Assembly (NCBI GenBank): GCA_033032175.1
Contig: CM065321.1
Coordinates: 14,840,501-14,904,500 of the forward strand
Origin: Saturnia japonica
Lineage: Eukaryota; Arthropoda; Insecta; Lepidoptera; Saturniidae
DNA length: 64,000 nucleotides
Reading direction: 5' to 3'
Shown: positions 21,301 to 33,562 of the stretch, in pieces
Layout of the letters: the number at the start of each line of letters is the position of its first letter
Position numbering within the stretch: the first letter of the stretch is position 1
Made by a program: the position numbers and the translations under genes
Notes under the pieces: model-generated
The model's database searches: none
The model's input: only the letters and a program-made list of their open reading frames with translations
What the model was told of the DNA's origin: nothing

Positions 21301-24300
21301 AATATTCTGGGCATTTTCACTAAACACTGATGTCATCTTAAGTTAAGTTGTATATGTCATTGACTACTATAATCAATAAGGACAAATACAAAATACACAC
21401 CAAAAATCAGTAAGTTTCTTTTTAAATCTTGAAGTGCTTTAAAAACACGTATTATTATAACGCACATATTTTTAGGAAGACGACAGATGGATTTGGGGAT
21501 ATGCTGAAATCTTGACAACGAGCGTAGTAAGTAAACAAATCGAAGCTTGAAGTGAGTTATTTCAAATCATTCGGTTACTAATAAAAACAGCACTAAAATT
21601 ATGGAGACTCCATTAGTTTTTATAAAATTGAAAATATAGAGCTGTATAAAAACATGGTTAAAAAACAAATTCTATTTATTAATATTTATTGAATTTACTA
21701 TTGAAAACGTTTTGTCAGAACCTCTGAATTTAAGCACCAGTACTCGCTGTGGCACATAATTATTCCACATATATTCCAAATTTTGACATTCTGTGTATAT
21801 TAACTAAACACTGATGTCATCTTAAGTTTGGTTGTACATGTTAATTGGCTACTGTAATCACTAAACAACGACGTTTCTAATAGTACAAGTTTTTATAGTT
21901 TCGAATACGGTTAAAAGTTTTGTTTTCATTCATACATCTTTAAGTACTAGCAGCGGCCCTAGAAGAGGAATAATATTTGTTGGTGCAGGAAACAAAATGA
22001 TAACCATGTTATTAGCCACTTCCTACTGGGAATGCATGACTTTTTTGCTATTAATTGTTTAATTTATTATCACTTCAGAAGCCTTTGCCGGTTACACCTC
22101 AAGATTTTACGGTTATTGAGAAGATTAATACAGTGAGCAATCAAAACGAAAACGAGGACAAAACACCTTCACGTATGAAGGAAGAGTTTAGTAAGTTGCT
22201 TAGCCAATTGTAGTATTAATTGTTTTAAAGTTTAGGGAATGTACCTTTATTAAATAGAAATTTCCGCTCGACATATTGACTTGTAAACCGCGATGAATGG
22301 TAATTTATGAATCTTATTAATTTGTTGAAGTAAGATTTTATAAATATAACCTTTACTTTAAACAGTACTGTCGTCAGCTTTTGATAGTTCATAAAGCAGG
22401 TGATACTTAAAATGTGTTCGTTATGGGAACTCTTTGTGAATATTTAACAAATAATATTAAAGTACGTTTGAGCTGAATAACATTTGAATGAAGCCTATAA
22501 AAAAGCCAAACAAAAGTGCGGAAAACATACAATGTTTCGAAACCCAAATTAAAATATATATATCTAAAGAAATACCCATAAATTGCAATATACAAGTATA
22601 CAAAAAGTAGTAAAAGTACGGATAAACAATGTAACAACCCATGAGAAAAAAGTAAAACCTTGTTATTGAAATGGTGGAAATAAAGTGACGTGAACAACAC
22701 ACCGTTTGGTGAATATTGGCGTGCTTTCCGGCTTCAGTCTGCGAAGGCTTGGGTACGCATATAAATAGTGTGACAATTGCGCACGCCATCCCTGGGTAAG
22801 CTATAAAGGCTTTTTAGTCCACCATTGTATGGGTATATGCCGCGGTATCCATGCTATTTAGAAAACATCGTAATGTAGCATGGGGATTGATAATTGGGTG
22901 CACGCCTTGGTGTCTATACCGATAAGTCTAACATCTGTAGCAAAGTTACTTACAGTAGTTTGAGTACTTACCTTACAAATTTATCCACAAAACTTTTATA
23001 TTTTCAGATCCTTCTCTTGGACTTCTAATAAGTATTTTGGTAAGAAAACAGTTATAGTTATATCAGAAACTAGATTAGATCGTTTAAATATTAACATTAA
23101 ACATTAAAGCTTATGTTAGAGGTTATTCAAAAAAATTTAAGATATACAGTTCTTAAATCTAGTAATAAAACCAAAACTGATTGGCAAATAATAAATAAAG
23201 AAATAGGAAAATTTTAGAAAAATGATTACATTTAATCTGAATGTCGAGGGAGTTGATATCTCAAACAGTTCAGAAGTAGCAACAGTTTTCCAAGATTATT
23301 TCACAAATATACCTTTAGAAGTAACCAAAAATATAATATCGTCACCCCATGGTGCCGCATAACTTTTAGAAAAGTTGATTGCACCTTTGTAAATGGAGCA
23401 ACGTCTTCTAGATCTTTGGCAGGAATCAACGTCCCTCAGGGATCGATTTTAGGACGATTTTGGTTTCTCGTTTAAATAAACTATCTACCGCTAGTAGTTG
23501 AAAATGGCGCTAAAATGGTTCTTTTTGCGGACGACACTTCACTTATAATATTATATATTCAAAGTGAAAAGAATAGATTCGGATCTTAGGCAATTAAACA
23601 TTATTTTAGTAACAATCTCCGAATTGTTTGTTTTGCAAACAAAATCAAATGTATGCCTTGCCCAATGTCCGGCGTGTTGATAGTAGTATCAAGATAGAAG
23701 TGAATTTAGTGGGCTTAGTTGATAGTACCGTTTTCTTGGGTATTATACGCTTTATTCAAAATTATAATGGGGCCCGCACATTAAAACCTTGGCGGGAAGA
23801 TTAAGTTCTGCTGCATTTGCAGTACGTAAGATTCGCCAGTTAACAGATATTGCCACTGCTAGGTTATCCTACTTTGCTTACTTCCATAGTTTAATATCTT
23901 ACGATATTTTGCTGTGGGGTTGAGCAGCTGAGGTAGATACCATATTTATATTATAAAAATGGGCAATTCGTGCAATTTACAGCATAAAACCTCGTGAATC
24001 ACTAAAAAATAAATTTCAAGATTATAATATCGTAACTTTGCCCTCACAATACATCCTTGATAACTTAATGTATATACGTAAAAACTTAGTCATGTTTAAT
24101 TTTGTCAAAGATCAGCACTATGTTAATACAAGAAATAGAGATAAATTGATCGTACCGTGTTTTAGACTAAGTAGATCGGTTCAAATAAAAGATTTTTAGG
24201 TAATAATGTCAGGTTTTATAATAAGATATAGTAGGGATGTATACCTGAATAGAGCGCGACCACTATACACATCGTGATAAACCCGCCACCTTCTTTTTTG

Positions 24301-27300
24301 TTGTCGCATTTGGGATCAGCCAGAGTTTTCCAGCTGCTGAGAGCCTTACAAGCTGGTATGACAACGTCGACCGGCGATGGATTGCCGATCACTCGGTGGA
24401 CGCCGTTATTTTTGTTTTGTATTATGCTTACCATCACGCACTGAGCCGTCTCTTTGCTATGCTAATATCTTTGATTATCGTTCATGTATAAAATCAAAGA
24501 CATAATTTAAAAGAGAAAACAAACGTTGGCCGTCACGGGACGCCCGGCAGATATGAAATATCTTAGTGATTATTTAAAAAAAGAAAGACAAATATCACCG
24601 AGTGACCCCGAAATATGATAAAATCACAAGAATGTCATGCGAAGATGTTTAATTTAGTACTATGTGTAACAACAACCGCTAACAACCGCTTTTAATGTAT
24701 CCATGTTTTAACATGAAACTTTGAAATGTTCCAATCATTTTGTTAAGGCTCTGGTTGTGCTTCTGTTAAACATTCAGGTACCTTAAAGTACACTAGGAAA
24801 ACGAAACATTTATATGTGTCGTTAGATTTTACTAAATAAAGACATAATGCATTTCTAAACCAAATACAACAGTTTAATTCTCTTTGTGAGAGCTATAACT
24901 TATATTTTGGCACTAGGGTGTTTTTATAGGACTTATTTTAAGCAGCCTTTTTTTGTAATTCACTTTCTTATTGTTTTTTTTTGTTGCAGACAATTGATAA
25001 TTCTTAGTTTTATTTGAATTACCAAGTTACTTTGGTTTTTATACGACTCTATCAATGTTCTTTCTCAATTGTTTTTACTAAAGTCTATATAACCTAAGTA
25101 AATTTCTCTTTTGAAAAATTAAACCACACGTGATTAACAGACACCAAACATTATACATCCATACTAATAAAATAAATGCGAAATTAACTCTGTCTATCTG
25201 TATGTCTGTTACGTTTTTATGCCTAAACCGATAAACCAATTTTGATTAATTTTTATATAGAGATAGATTTGACCTTAATAAAAAACATAGGGTTACTTTT
25301 TGTAGCGAAAATAAAACTTGAAGTATAAAAAATAGGGGATAAAAGTTTGCAGGAACAAAATATGGGAACACCAGTGTGCATGCGCGGTATTGGTGAAATG
25401 ACATCGACTTCTACGTCAATCGGTTGGATGATTTATTATGCGCATGTGCAGTAATAATGAAATGTCATCGTTGTCAACGCCAACGGGTTATTGATTAATT
25501 GACACTGATATACTTAATAAGAAATGTATTGTATATTTAATACTTACCTAAGAAATGATAGTCCAGTATTCTTTTTAATATTGGCTGAAGTGTAATTAAA
25601 CTCTTTAACTACGTAGTACGGCATAATTATTGTTTTATTATATGATTGAAAAGAGATATGTTGTGTCGGCCGCGGCTTGCAGTTTTGCTTTAACTGAATT
25701 ATAATATTTCATTGTGTTATCCCTTATGTGGTGAAAATAAAACTTTGATAAAAGTTTGTATGAAGAACCCATAGTGTCTCAAATTAGGGTTATGAAAATT
25801 CATATTTATGCTTTTATTAAGAAGTAAAAGGGTTATCACGTATTTCAATAAAACCATCCCGCAATCCACTACAATATAAGTCTGCGAGCGGAGTGAGGTT
25901 GCGGATGTTTGACGACCAATAATATTCCATAAAAATCTCAGTTCCACATCAGTGGACATAGGCTTCCGAGGTTTAATCTTGAACATAACAAGTTTTATTG
26001 AAATACAAATTCCTAATTACAATATTGAAAAGTTCCCGTAAAATGTAATCAAATTTTTAGTTGATCTACGAATACTTGCCATTGTAAGTAGTAGTAAGTA
26101 AGTGTTAGAAATACAATACATTTATTATTAATATAACAATGTCAATAAATCAACAAAACAGTTGGCGTTGACAACGATGTCAAATCATAATTATTGCACA
26201 TGCGAATAATAAATCAAACCGTTTGGCGTGGCAGCCGATGTCGTTTCACCATTACCGCGCGTGCACTATGGTTTTCCCATATTTTGTTCTTACATACTTT
26301 CATCATCTTTTCTATCATTTAAGTTTTATTTCCTCTACAAAAAGTACCATAAGTCCTTTTCTAAGGTCCAATCTATCTCCATAACAAAATTCATCAAAAT
26401 TGGTTGATGGTTGATTGGTTCAGGCGTGAAAACGTAACAGACAGACAGACAGATTTACTTTCGCATTTATAATATTAGTAAGGACGCACCAACAATTATA
26501 GTCATTCTTACAAGTATTAATCAATAACGTTTTAATCATTAAGGCGCCTCATGTTGGAATGGAATTGGCAAATGTACTCGCGGGCAATGATACTGCTCTC
26601 AATATAACGATAAACGATTTATGTTCACCATACAATCCACCAGTTCCCGACTTCAGTGCACCTGGAAGACGGATCAGTGAAGTCAGTAAGTTTTTATTTT
26701 CCTCACAATTCTATACGTCTATTCATAATATATTATCAATTACCCATTGAAAATCTTATGGATTCAGGTTCAACGCATCTGAAAATATCGATAGATATAA
26801 ACATTTAAAAAGAAAAATATTACGTGCACTTAATGCTCAACCTCGATGATCTAACAGTATATTTTCTAGATAAAGGAGGTGGTCACTAAGGTACTTGCAT
26901 CGTGTCAGTCCTGTCATACCTTGATCAAATCTAAGCAGAATCTATACTAATATTATAAAGCTGAAGAGTTTGTTTGTTATTTTGGTTGAACGCAATAATC
27001 TCGGGAACTACTGGTTCGAATGGAAAAATTATATTAGTGATGGATTTATCTAGGAAGTGTATTAAATAATATAACATAAATAAAATCACGCTATGACTAA
27101 CAGGAGCGTAGCGGAGCATCAATAGAAATCATGCAAAACCGGATAAAATGTATTCCATTGCTCGCGCTGCGTAAATGTCTACAGTTATGCAACAATAATT
27201 GGTGATGGAATGATTTCTATTAAAACGATCTAAAAAAACTCCGCCATGCATTTTATCTATCTTGTAAGGTTGACTCAATATAATTTTTTAATGGAAATAA

Positions 27301-30300
27301 AATTTGTTCTAAAATAATGCATAATTTGCGTAGGTGTTTTTATATATATGGTATTAATTCTTATCGAAATAAATACGTTATTAATTTCAATTATTTAATT
27401 CTGAACAAAATTTATCTTTGCGTCATTAGTTCATTACATTTTAATGCATATCTTAGAAGCTATCACCGTTTTAAAATAACTTCGCAGCAAAATAATGATA
27501 AAGTACCGCGTGTGGAGAGCGGAGGACGAACGGTTCTCAAATGGTTCGTAGAAAAAATAAAGAAAGTTTCAGCTCCTTTAGAACTGCATTAAAGGTGCCT
27601 ACGACCCAGTCTCTCTAACCCTCTGTCTGTCTCTTATGTGACATAGAAGAAGTTGCGCGGTTCAGCTAGTATTCTATAATAAAAAAGAAGTTTCCAATTA
27701 AATTGGGACACACTTTCACTTGTTATGAATTTTTTTTAAGGTAATAAGCAAACTGATGTGCTATTCACCCATTGTTAAGTGGATACTACGGTGCATAGGC
27801 AACCCATCCCAAGCAAGACTGCTGCTCTACATCTAGGCAGTCATGATTAAAGCATCAAAATATTAACTCTATTTTGTTAATAGAAAACGATGTACATTTT
27901 TAGATCAAGTTATTATAAAAAGATAGTGTAAATTTGTCTTCAGTCTGGAATATATTTGTTATAAAACTTTGTTTTCAGAATGCCAGGAATATATTTGGAA
28001 TATAAAATCTGAGAAGGAAAGAAATCGTAGGATATCAAACTGTGAGTATTTGTGAATCTCATACTTATCACCCCTTTTTGAATCCAATCTCGGAAAGTTG
28101 CTGTTTAGGCTAAAAGGCGCTTATGACAATTATATGCACAATAATACAGCACCTATTCTTTTTCCTCATATCTGTCTATCCATATCTACCCCCTACCTTT
28201 CGCCGACGTCAGTTAGCTTTTAAAATTGCAACTGCGAAACATAGTGACTGCGGTATATATTAAATATAATAAACATTGCTTCAAAAACTTGAATAATTAT
28301 CGTGCATGGTGCGTGGTGAGACAGGAGTGAACACAAGAAGAGACTTCCAAAGTGCGTGAAAGCTGTTGTTCGGTGAGTCCCCTTTCTCTCCATTCTGTAA
28401 ATTCCATTATTCCGTGTCATTGTGCATATGTTGTAATCGACCAGAGAAATTGCCCCCAACCAACAATCCAGCTAGTTTTAAGAAAGAAATCGAACCAGCG
28501 CTTACAGTTACCTTGTTTTCAAGAAATAGTGGTGACAGAAACTTATAACTCAACCGCATAACATTGTGATTTTACTAAAATAGTAATCATAAAAATTATA
28601 AGTCCAATAAGCTTAATCAATTAAGAGTGTCGTCAGTTTACTGACGTCATCCATCCATACAGATTTCTGGTGAACCGTTGTAGCGTGTAAAAGGCACCCC
28701 TCAACAATTTGTAGCACACTGTCTGTCGCTCGTTCAAAGTCTATTAAGCTTACATCAATGGTATCTAGTCAATTCTAACTCTTTCAATTTAATGTCTGGG
28801 TTGATGTGATATCTTTCTTCACCAGATTTGACATTTTGTCAAGAGATGGTCTGTTGACTTACTCCAACATCATTCCAGCCTCCAAACTTATCACACCGCG
28901 CTGAATGTATATTGGCTGATCTCAAAAGCAACCTTAGCAAGTATCAAAAATATTTCAAAATTTGTAGGGGAACGGAATCTAGTCTAACTCGATTACACTA
29001 CTACCCTGCTGTTGCCAATTCTCGATTGACTGTTAAAAAGCAAAAATGTTGTAAAATTCAAAATTTCGACGGGTTCTTATTAGCCTGATGTCCTGGTTTT
29101 CGTTAAATGCATTTTCTATTGAGAAATAATCTAAACCGTTCTACAAAACGCATTCAGTAATTTAGCATTAAATCCTCTTGAAGTAAAAATTTTATAACAG
29201 ATAACGAACCTTGGTCTACGAAATAAGAGTGTTGCTTGTAATCTGTTTAATTTATGAAATTTTATGTTGTCAGGTGTATTCTTAAAAAATTTCCGTGACA
29301 GAACATTCGTCCCTTTTGTGGAAGGAGGTAGGAGCACGATATCTGGAGAATTTCCTCATATGGTTAGATATTACCCACAAGTTTTATTCTATTGTATGTA
29401 ACCTGATACTTATTTACTCTCACGTTAGCTTACGCTCGTTTTCTACCAGGGCGCCATAGGGTGGAAAGGAATAAACGGAGAGTGGCAATTCAAGTGTGGA
29501 AGTTCACTCATCAGTCCAAGGTTTGTTCTGACCGCAGCACACTGTATTAGAGCATCTGATGGTGATACGACACTCGCTGATTCTGTCCCGAAGATCGTAC
29601 GACTCAGTCTCAAGAACATTTTCCCCTTTTACAATGCAACATGGGTATGAATTGATGACATTTATTTATCCGTATTGTTACTTAGTCATGCTTTGGTAGA
29701 GTAGAATTGTAACAGAGGGGCGATTTAGTTTAATGACATATGTGTCTGCAATTGTATCAAATGATCACTGTGCAAGTTTACACGTTCAACATACATCCAC
29801 CGGTACCTTAGTAATGTACGAAACAAGAGGGTTTTGAACGCGATCTGTTCCTTTTAAGTTCTTCTGGATAATTTTTAATGGTCCCGAATTTCTTATATTT
29901 TATATCGCTCTGAAGTAGAAATATTTAGGCTAATAATAACAGAATTTAATAATTATCTAATATATTAATTACTGAACTATATTGTTGCTATCTCTAATAT
30001 TGAATGTTAAATGTTGGAATGTTCTATTTTAAATATAGTTGCGGACATTATCCGCTTTGATCTGTTTTAGGTCACAGAAGAGTTTGACTACAATATATTA
30101 AATATTATAAGCCACCCGGAGTACAAATCTCCGAGAAAATATTACGATATTGCATTAATAGAACTGGAAAGGGCAGTGGAATTTTCTCAGCTGGTACGGC
30201 CGTCCTGCCTTTGGGGCCATTCGGACATAAATAAGCTCGGAGCTATTGCCACATTGACTGGTTGGGGTGTTTTAGCTGAAGGTAAATTGTTTCCAATATT

Positions 30301-33300
30301 TAAACAATTTCAAGTTAAAACGATTTAAATCAAGAAACACAATAAGGAAGGCGATCATGGTAAAAGTGGGGCAGGGGGAACTTTACTAAATCTCCGGCAG
30401 AGACCCGGCTACCAGAGCCGACGAACATTAACGCTCGCAACATGTAACACGCACACAATGCGGATTGACAAAAATATCATAAAACTGGAGGATGAATTGA
30501 GCAAATTACGATGGGATATAATAGGGTTAACAGAAATCCGAAAAGAGAGAGAGGAGACGATAATTCAAAATCCAGTAGTTGTATAGCTAGTATTGCTCTA
30601 TTTTCGGGAGGTTGGCCAACAATCCCGAGGTGGTGTCCCGTTTATCGTCCATAAGTCTATTGTGCACAAAGTGGTGATGATTGAGAGTATATCGACTAGA
30701 GTATCATGCCTTATACTCAGAATATCCAAACGGTATTCTTTGAAGGTCATACAGGTATACGCTCCAACCTCGGCACGCTCAGACGATGAGGTGGAGACTA
30801 TATATTTTAGAAGGGTATTTTTATAGCAAAGCATAGTTACAAAGCACACTTTACAATTGCCATGGGGAACTTTAACGCAAAACCCTGTTATGATATATAG
30901 TTATTTTAAATTAGTATATAAGAGAATTATAGAGCCAAAAGGGAATATGGAATGAAAGAAAAATAAAATCTAATATAAATATAATTCGAGGGCATTTACA
31001 CGAGTTAATTAAATTTATACACTATAATAACAAATTTGATATTCCTTTAGTATTAAAAAATGTAATACTAGATTTATAAATACCGTAGTTAAACAGAAAA
31101 TATAGTCCATAACAGGTCTCCTGAATGTCTATCTCACAAATGACACAATTAGTAGAATTGTCAGCAACAGATATTTCTGCGTCGGGATCTCGAACCAGGA
31201 TCTCTTGGTTACGGTGAAATGGCTCAATGCAGACTCAAAACAAGAACCGTCGCCTGTAGCAGCCGGCTCAGCGTAATAATCTCGACCATCGATATTTTCG
31301 TCATTATGAAATGGAAGTAATAGAATATTAACACAAAATTCTGATATGAGGTTTCTCCAGTGGCTTTAGTTGTCTTCAGTTTATTTCAATAATTTACATT
31401 GAATATTTTTAGGCCAATGTTATATTAACTTTTAAAAATAATTATTATAAATTCAACTAGAGTCTTACAAAATTTATCTTATTGTTTTAATATTTATAAA
31501 AAACAATCTTTACTATTCCATAGTCTATAGTATAATGAGAATCGTTTTTCTGCCTAGCTTTCAAATACACGTTCTACAGGATTCAGTTTTTGAAATTATA
31601 AAAATGTTTTTGAATAGTAGAATCATAGGTTTTATGTAAATAAATAAAACACTCTTTATAATCTAATACTACCTAAAACACTTTCATTAGTCTTATTAAA
31701 TCTAAAACATGGTACGACTATTTTGTCGATTTCTAGTATTAAAATTGTCCCGATTTTTGATAAAATCTTGCTTGTCAACGTTATAAATTTAAATATAACA
31801 TATATTAGGCAAAAAAAAATGGCTGGTCTTAGTTTATCCAGTTTCCAATTATACAAAATGTAGCAGATCTGATTATCTGATAAATTTCACAATTGGAACC
31901 AAATTGAGACTAAAAACCAATAAAGTTTCCCTACTCAGGTAGTCTTGACATATCACCGGAACTCCAAGCAGCTGTACTGGACATAATAGATTCTGATAAA
32001 TGCGCACAATACCTACAAGATAGGTGCAACAGAAATTGGTGTGGTTTAAAGGACCACCAGCTTTGCGCTGGCAAATTGGCAGGAGGCGTTGACGCATGTG
32101 AGGTAAATAATTTAAAAATTGTATTATATATCTCATCATAAAATAATCTAAGCGTTTAATTTGTACCAGGTTTCTTGTATTAAATTTTCATAATTTCTTA
32201 CATATATTTGTGAATCCTGAAATATTTTTCAAATACCTACCTATAAACTACTCGGCTAAAAAAAACATTACAGTAACTGCATATCTATATTAAATCTGTA
32301 GTTCTGTCTGTACTTGTAATCTTTTTTTTTAATTTTCTGATAGAGATCTGTTGTAAAAGACGAATGAATGGTCTAAAATGTATTTTTGGTCTCTTTGAAT
32401 ATCCGTATGTAGCACAAAAACGGCTTGACCAATTTCAGTACAATATGTTTGCTACATTAATATCGGCCGTTTTTAATAACATATCTGAGTTTACTATCTG
32501 CGATTAGTACATATTTGTAATATGTAATATATTTAACTTAGACAGATATCGGTTTCTCTGTTATCTATCCAAGCTATAGGATATGGATAAATATTATGTA
32601 GATATGAGAATAGGAAAAAAAGTATGGACAAAATGTTATATTTGTTAATATTTACATAACTTGTTAGTAATGGGAACAACAACCATGATTATATCTATTT
32701 TGTAAGCAAAGCGAATTCCAAGATACAGGGAACCCTAGTTTGGCAGATAGGAACTCATAAAAGGTTATGTTATGTTTTTTCTTTGTTTTGTGTTTCTAAA
32801 TGTAAAATCAGTTGTACTTTGCATAAATCAATTATTATTATTGTTATTTAGTAACTCAAACAACGGCTAGATACCTATCCAGCCGTATCAATCTAGTAAC
32901 CTTACTGAAAACGGCTGAATGTCATTACTCAACAAGAGATTGCAGATTCTGCGAAAGTGCAGACGAAGTGCGGGAAGTATGTCATGTCATTTCATAATGT
33001 AATAATATACTATAAGATTCGTTAATAATATTTTTTTAAATGTAAAAAACCAAAATAGCACGTGAAGTATAACATATACTATAATAAATTTCATTCCTGA
33101 ATTGAGATAGGCTGTAAGTAAAAATAAAATTACACGACGGAATTAATTAATACGTCAGAAACGCGTGCGACGTTATTAAAGATACATCCAAAAAATATTT
33201 AATATACTTTTCTATTTGTACATGAACTATGCTGTGTAACTACATTGTGTATTCTTGATTAATTAGGTTAATTTGATTCCAGGGTGATTCCGGCGGTCCG

Positions 33301-33471
33301 TTACAAGTCAAGATTCCTTTAGATATAGAAACCGCTTACAATAATAATATGTATTACGTCATTGGTGTGACGTCATTCGGAGTCGGCTGCGCCCGACCAA
33401 ACCTGCCAGGGGTTTACACTAGAGTGTCCAGTTTTATTGACTGGATAGAGAACATAGTTTGGCCACAATAA
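15314..33471 (+). CDS. Snake-like/CLIPC-like secreted serine protease, gene 2 (complete)
   Basis: Twelve exons join to 442 codons plus TAA: 15314-15350, 20585-20628, 21476-21526, 22079-22190, 23008-23039, 26544-26685, 27979-28041, 29274-29362, 29450-29644, 30071-30281, 31939-32102 and 33283-33471. All borders are GT..AG and all phases agree. Exon 1 is a signal peptide ([13 protein letters not shown]). Residues about 14-175 are a fast-evolving prodomain with sequons NDT/NIT and three Cys ([21 protein letters not shown]), not a full six-Cys clip domain. The mature S1 domain starts at VEGG (V176) and has the triad His221 (TAAHC), Asp281 (DIALIELE) and Ser383 (GDSGG), with Asp377 at the base of the S1 pocket (trypsin-like). 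The residue before VEGG is Phe175, so activation by a trypsin-like enzyme at that bond is unlikely. The GEFPHM/GAIGW motifs are those of snake-like proteases that act in extracellular cascades. The actual substrate cannot be told from sequence. Confidence 0.9.
15635..15994 (+). mobile_element. Helitron-like non-autonomous element
   Basis: Starts near 'attaatacgtgaagcaaaaa' and ends 'gaccgctagt'. A second copy is at 55965-56333 ('gatcgctagt'), similar over about 350 bp. The ends fit a lepidopteran Helitron family. It includes a 64-codon open frame that I do not regard as a gene. Confidence 0.55.
16515..16815 (+). mobile_element. CR1-like LINE 3' tail
   Basis: Shares 'cgtttcgagatcagc', 'ggccagcatgacagcggtga' and 'gattgcgatctctcgg' blocks with 24236-24470, 56520-56750 and 60485-60705. 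The same tail follows the LINE pol remnant ending near 20170, which is why I assign it to that family. Confidence 0.6.
17000..18160. other. Intron 1 of gene 2, low-information stretch
   Basis: Several short open frames on + (17117, 17384, 17818) show no family resemblance. The end of the 17384-17623 stretch shares 'tttcatcacgatRttttccttca' with the SINE-like unit at 50700-50850. A 22-bp AT-rich unit containing 'aactgataagatca' is repeated twice near 18085-18128. Nothing convincing is coded. Confidence 0.4.
18165..18480. repeat. Interspersed repeat, copy 1 of 2
   Basis: About 250 bp containing 'acaaaatattgttgcgcc' and 'acaaaaactaaactaaagta' recurs at 20995-21260 in the next intron. It is possibly a solo LTR or MITE; ends could not be fixed. 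Confidence 0.5.
19200..20290 (+). pseudogene. CR1-like LINE reverse transcriptase, decayed and internally deleted
   Basis: Recognisable blocks in shifting frames: KFSGPDGIP, the SGIMPQVWK block, [11 protein letters not shown], [13 protein letters not shown], then a jump to the C-terminal region ([33 protein letters not shown], then the [15 protein letters not shown] equivalent near 20110-20145) and its 3' tail. Stops and frameshifts occur throughout. It lies in intron 1 of gene 2. Confidence 0.75.
20629..20985 (+). repeat. Diverged duplicate of the intron/exon 3 segment of gene 2
   Basis: Aligns with 21411-21770 from the donor of exon 2 onward: 'gtaagttt', 'aatcttgaagtg', then 'gctgaaatcttRacaac', 'gtgagttatttc', 'gtactcgYtgtggcacataatt'. 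In this upstream copy the acceptor and first half of the exon 3 homologue are deleted, so only 21476-21526 can serve as exon 3. Confidence 0.7.
20995..21260. repeat. Interspersed repeat, copy 2 of 2
   Basis: Second copy of the repeat at 18165-18480, inserted between the two copies of the exon 2/3 segment. Confidence 0.5.
23340..24200 (+). pseudogene. Jockey/CR1-like LINE reverse transcriptase 3' half, decayed
   Basis: Blocks NVPQGSILG, then the catalytic FADDTSLI, then [51 protein letters not shown] and [16 protein letters not shown] appear in order with several stops and frame changes. The domain order is that of a non-LTR retrotransposon pol. It lies in the intron between exons 5 and 6 of gene 2. 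Confidence 0.8.
24236..24470 (+). mobile_element. CR1-like LINE 3' tail
   Basis: Same tail family as 16515-16815 ('gagcgcgaccac', 'gggatcagccag', 'gcgatggattgccgatc'). Confidence 0.55.
25161..26481. mobile_element. Fold-back element with ~380-bp terminal inverted repeats
   Basis: The left arm (about 25161-25545) and right arm (about 26095-26481) are inverted copies, e.g. 'actaatNNNataaatgcgaaa' at the left and its complement at the right, through 'caaaatatgggaa' to 'cgttgtcaacgccaac'. The centre (25720-25990) contains a piece related to repeat X. It is absent from the gene 1 intron, so it is private to gene 2. No transposase. Confidence 0.75.
26941..27669 (+). mobile_element. Lep1-type Helitron-like element, uninterrupted copy
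   Basis: 729 bp, TCTATACTAATATTATAAAG start and 'gcgcggttcagctag' end, inserted between A and T. It is the orthologous insertion to 2787-5009 of gene 1 and preserves the empty target of the R1-clade LINE at 27565-27574. Confidence 0.65.
28085..28560. other. Gene 2-specific intron segment, unassigned
   Basis: Present only in gene 2 between two blocks conserved with gene 1. No ends, coding potential or family recognised; probably an insertion. Confidence 0.35.
30345..30895 (+). pseudogene. RTE-clade LINE AP-endonuclease fragment
   Basis: Frames give [20 protein letters not shown], then [40 protein letters not shown] and [13 protein letters not shown], ending near 'gggaactttaacgcaaaacc', the position of the GDFNAK motif. 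This is the N-terminal endonuclease of an RTE LINE with small frameshifts. It is orthologous to the copy at 7690 in gene 1; the reverse-transcriptase tail kept there is missing here. Confidence 0.8.
30896..31650. other. Gene 2-specific AT-rich intron segment
   Basis: Not matched in gene 1. A 'tcgggatctcgaaccaggatct' stretch near 31180-31205 resembles a SINE/tRNA B-box region, but no A box or ends were found. Confidence 0.3.
31655..31860 (-). mobile_element. Jockey/CR1-like LINE 3' fragment
   Basis: Minus-strand frame gives [19 protein letters not shown], orthologous to the fragment at 8806-9000 in gene 1. Confidence 0.6.
32895..33000 (+). mobile_element. LINE C-terminal zinc-knuckle scrap
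   Basis: Reads [16 protein letters not shown] in one frame, matching 9835-9945. In gene 1 the sequence just after this point is interrupted by the 2.5-kb composite insert (X, minisatellite, Helitron). Confidence 0.5.
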
Positions 33472-33556
33472 GCATACAAGGAGTATTGTGACTTCGACTG
33501 CGAGTATTTATGCTCTAGGATACAAAGATTGCTCCTTATTAACTCTACAATGGTAT

Positions 33557-33562
33557 AATAAA
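33557..33562 (+). terminator. Poly(A) signal AATAAA of gene 2
   Basis: AATAAA 86 bp after the gene 2 stop codon. Confidence 0.55.

Noticed and set aside
22407..22789. Two minus-strand ORFs rich in hydrophobic residues
   Set aside because: AT-rich intron of gene 2; Phe/Leu/Tyr runs are what AT-rich non-coding DNA gives by chance, and no splice or start context supports a gene.
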